Of a stretch of DNA of 64,000 bases, positions 62,750 through 64,000 are shown in pieces (the stretch's first letter is position 1; each line of letters starts with the position of its first letter). This stretch comes from Chitinophaga pinensis. GTDB lineage: Bacteria; Bacteroidota; Bacteroidia; Flavobacteriales; Flavobacteriaceae. The translations under genes were made by a program, and so were the position numbers. The DNA lies in contig CAMCDQ010000002.1 in NCBI GenBank assembly GCA_945873505.1, forward strand, positions 31,713 to 95,712, given 5' to 3'. The notes under the pieces are model-generated. The model searched no databases, was not told the DNA's origin, and saw only the letters and a list, made by a program, of their open reading frames with translations.

Positions 62750-63343
62750 ATGTCAGTTTTAAGATTAAAATTACCAACAGATCCTCGTTGGGTGAATATT
62801 GTGGAAACCAACATCGAAGAAATTCTTTCTGACCACGCTTGGTGCGAACAAAAAGCAGCTTCAAATGCCATTACTATAATTACGATTAATTCTGAATATC
62901 CTGATTTAGTTTCAGACATGTTGGCTTTAGCCAAAGAAGAAATCGAGCATTTCCAGATGGTTCACGACATTATTACAAAGCGTGGATTGACATTGGCAAG
63001 AGAAAGAAAAGACGAATATGTTGGCGAATTAGCACAATATATGAAGAAAAGTAACAATGGAAGTCGGGTTTCTGGTTTTGTAGAACGAATGTTGTTTTCG
63101 GCGATGATTGAAGCCAGAAGTTGCGAACGATTTAAAGTACTTTCGGAAAATATTAATGACGAAGAATTGTCTGTTTTCTACAGAGAATTAATGGAAAGTG
63201 AAGCAGGACATTATACTACTTTTATTACCTACGCTCGAAAATACGGACATGGAATTGATGTTGAAAAAAGATGGCGCGAATGGATTGAATTCGAAGCTTC
63301 TGTAATTGCAAATTATGGAAAACGAGAAACAATGCACGGATAA
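62750..63343 (+). CDS. miaE: tRNA-(ms2io6A)-hydroxylase
   Basis: 197 residues, ferritin-like diiron fold. Metal ligands fit KEEIEHFQMVH, IEARSCERFK and ESEAGHYTTF. It hydroxylates ms2i6A37 in tRNAs with O2. Starts 15 bases after the inverted repeat. Confidence 0.92.
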   Translation: MSVLRLKLPTDPRWVNIVETNIEEILSDHAWCEQKAASNAITIITINSEYPDLVSDMLALAKEEIEHFQMVHDIITKRGLTLARERKDEYVGELAQYMKKSNNGSRVSGFVERMLFSAMIEARSCERFKVLSENINDEELSVFYRELMESEAGHYTTFITYARKYGHGIDVEKRWREWIEFEASVIANYGKRETMHG

Positions 63344-63363
63344 ATCGTAATCCAATTTCTAAA

Positions 63364-63864
63364 ATGATTTCAATATCTCAAGCCAAACCTACTGACTTTC
63401 CTGTAATTCGAGAAATTGCACTAATAACTTGGCCTGTTGCTTATGATTCTATTATATCAAAAGCACAATTGGATTATATGTTGGATAAATTCTATTCGGA
63501 TGCTGCTCTAAATGATAATTTCAATACTAAAAACCATCGTTTTTTATTGGCTAAGGAAAATGAAAATTGCTTAGGATTTGCTTCCTATGAAGCTAATTAC
63601 TTAGGGGAGAAAATCGTTCGTTTACACAAAATATACCTTCTTCCTGAATCTCAAGGAAAAGGAGCAGGAAAATTACTAATTTCTGAAATTGAAAAAATAG
63701 CGTGCCAACTCAATCAAAATGCTATTTCTCTGAATGTAAATCGGTATAATAATGCCTTTGATTTTTATATAAAATTAGGTTTTAAGTGTATTGGTGAAGA
63801 AGATGTCGAATTAGATTATGGCTATCTTATGGAAGATTTCAAAATGCTAAAGTGGATATGCTAA
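63364..63864 (+). CDS. GNAT N-acetyltransferase
   Basis: 166 residues. Acetyl-CoA motif VRLHKIYLLPESQGKGAGKLL and the late strand NAISLNVNRYNNAFDFYIKLGF are typical. Substrate unknown. 20 bases after miaE, probably the same transcript. Confidence 0.85.
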   Translation: MISISQAKPTDFPVIREIALITWPVAYDSIISKAQLDYMLDKFYSDAALNDNFNTKNHRFLLAKENENCLGFASYEANYLGEKIVRLHKIYLLPESQGKGAGKLLISEIEKIACQLNQNAISLNVNRYNNAFDFYIKLGFKCIGEEDVELDYGYLMEDFKMLKWIC

Positions 63865-63910
63865 CTTTACCCTCATAAAAAGTTAAGAATAAAAACCTTA
63901 ATTTTAATTT

Positions 63911-64000
63911 ATGAAAAAGATGCGAAAAGTTTACGACCGAGTTTTCAAAGAGAAAGCGGTTCAATTGAGTTATGAAAGACATAACATTTCAGAATTAGCA
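63911..64000 (+). mobile_element. IS3-type transposase OrfA start, cut by window end
   Basis: Thirty codons from ATG 63911 read MKKMRKVYDRVFKEKAVQLS and YERHNISELA, matching the N-terminal helix-turn-helix of IS3-family OrfA transposases. The element continues outside the window. A terminal repeat could not be fixed in 63865-63910. Confidence 0.75.

Overview
The window looks like a chromosomal segment of a Flavobacterium-type member of the Bacteroidota. DNA is AT-rich. Many genes are preceded by the Bacteroidota -7 box TAnnTTTG, in the best cases with a TTG or TTTG element 19 bases upstream. Lineage-typical families are present: a T9SS type B sorting domain protein, a carboxypeptidase-like TonB-dependent receptor paired with a DUF4249 lipoprotein, a type II isocitrate dehydrogenase, a PUR-family protein, a cyclophilin-FKBP fusion, and an arginine operon of the acyl-ornithine carbamoyltransferase type. 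All identifications come from reading the sequence; no database search was run. Layout: 1-9.9 kb holds a truncated alanine dehydrogenase, tRNA-Val followed by a one-gene GIY-YIG element and a half-tRNA copy, an ABC exporter, proline dehydrogenase, aroB, and a polyamine cluster (arginine decarboxylase, deoxyhypusine synthase homologue). 9.9-22.2 kb holds ppc, an Lrp regulator, an M14 peptidase divergent from an XRE regulator with five shared palindromes, an acyltransferase, rpsA, pepT and the nusB-DUF1573-yajC operon. 22.5-42.8 kb is mostly housekeeping: a second ABC exporter with altered catalytic residues, a PUR-family protein, trmD, rplS, icd, surface proteins, photolyase, tcdA, tatD and an MFS transporter. 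42.88-51.4 kb is the accessory region. It starts just after tRNA-Arg and carries eight genes on the minus strand, all separated by repeats: a large fused restriction-methylase, a Kiwa anti-phage pair (kwaB, kwaA) with a third membrane gene, and a poorly known group (helical protein, M15 peptidase, unknown protein, PEGA-like lipoprotein). At least four of these genes share a leader motif close to the start codon, and a 13-unit 21-bp array runs into the end of one of them. 51.5-59.6 kb is a continuous eight-gene arginine operon (GNAT, argG, argC, argD, acyl-ornithine carbamoyltransferase, argB, M20 deacylase, argH). 60-64 kb holds fumarylacetoacetase, glyA, miaE, a GNAT acetyltransferase and the first 30 codons of an IS3-type transposase cut by the window edge. 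The points most worth following up are the 45.8-50.8 kb module with its shared leader and 21-bp array, the tRNA-GIY-YIG-half-tRNA unit, and the palindrome cluster around the XRE gene.
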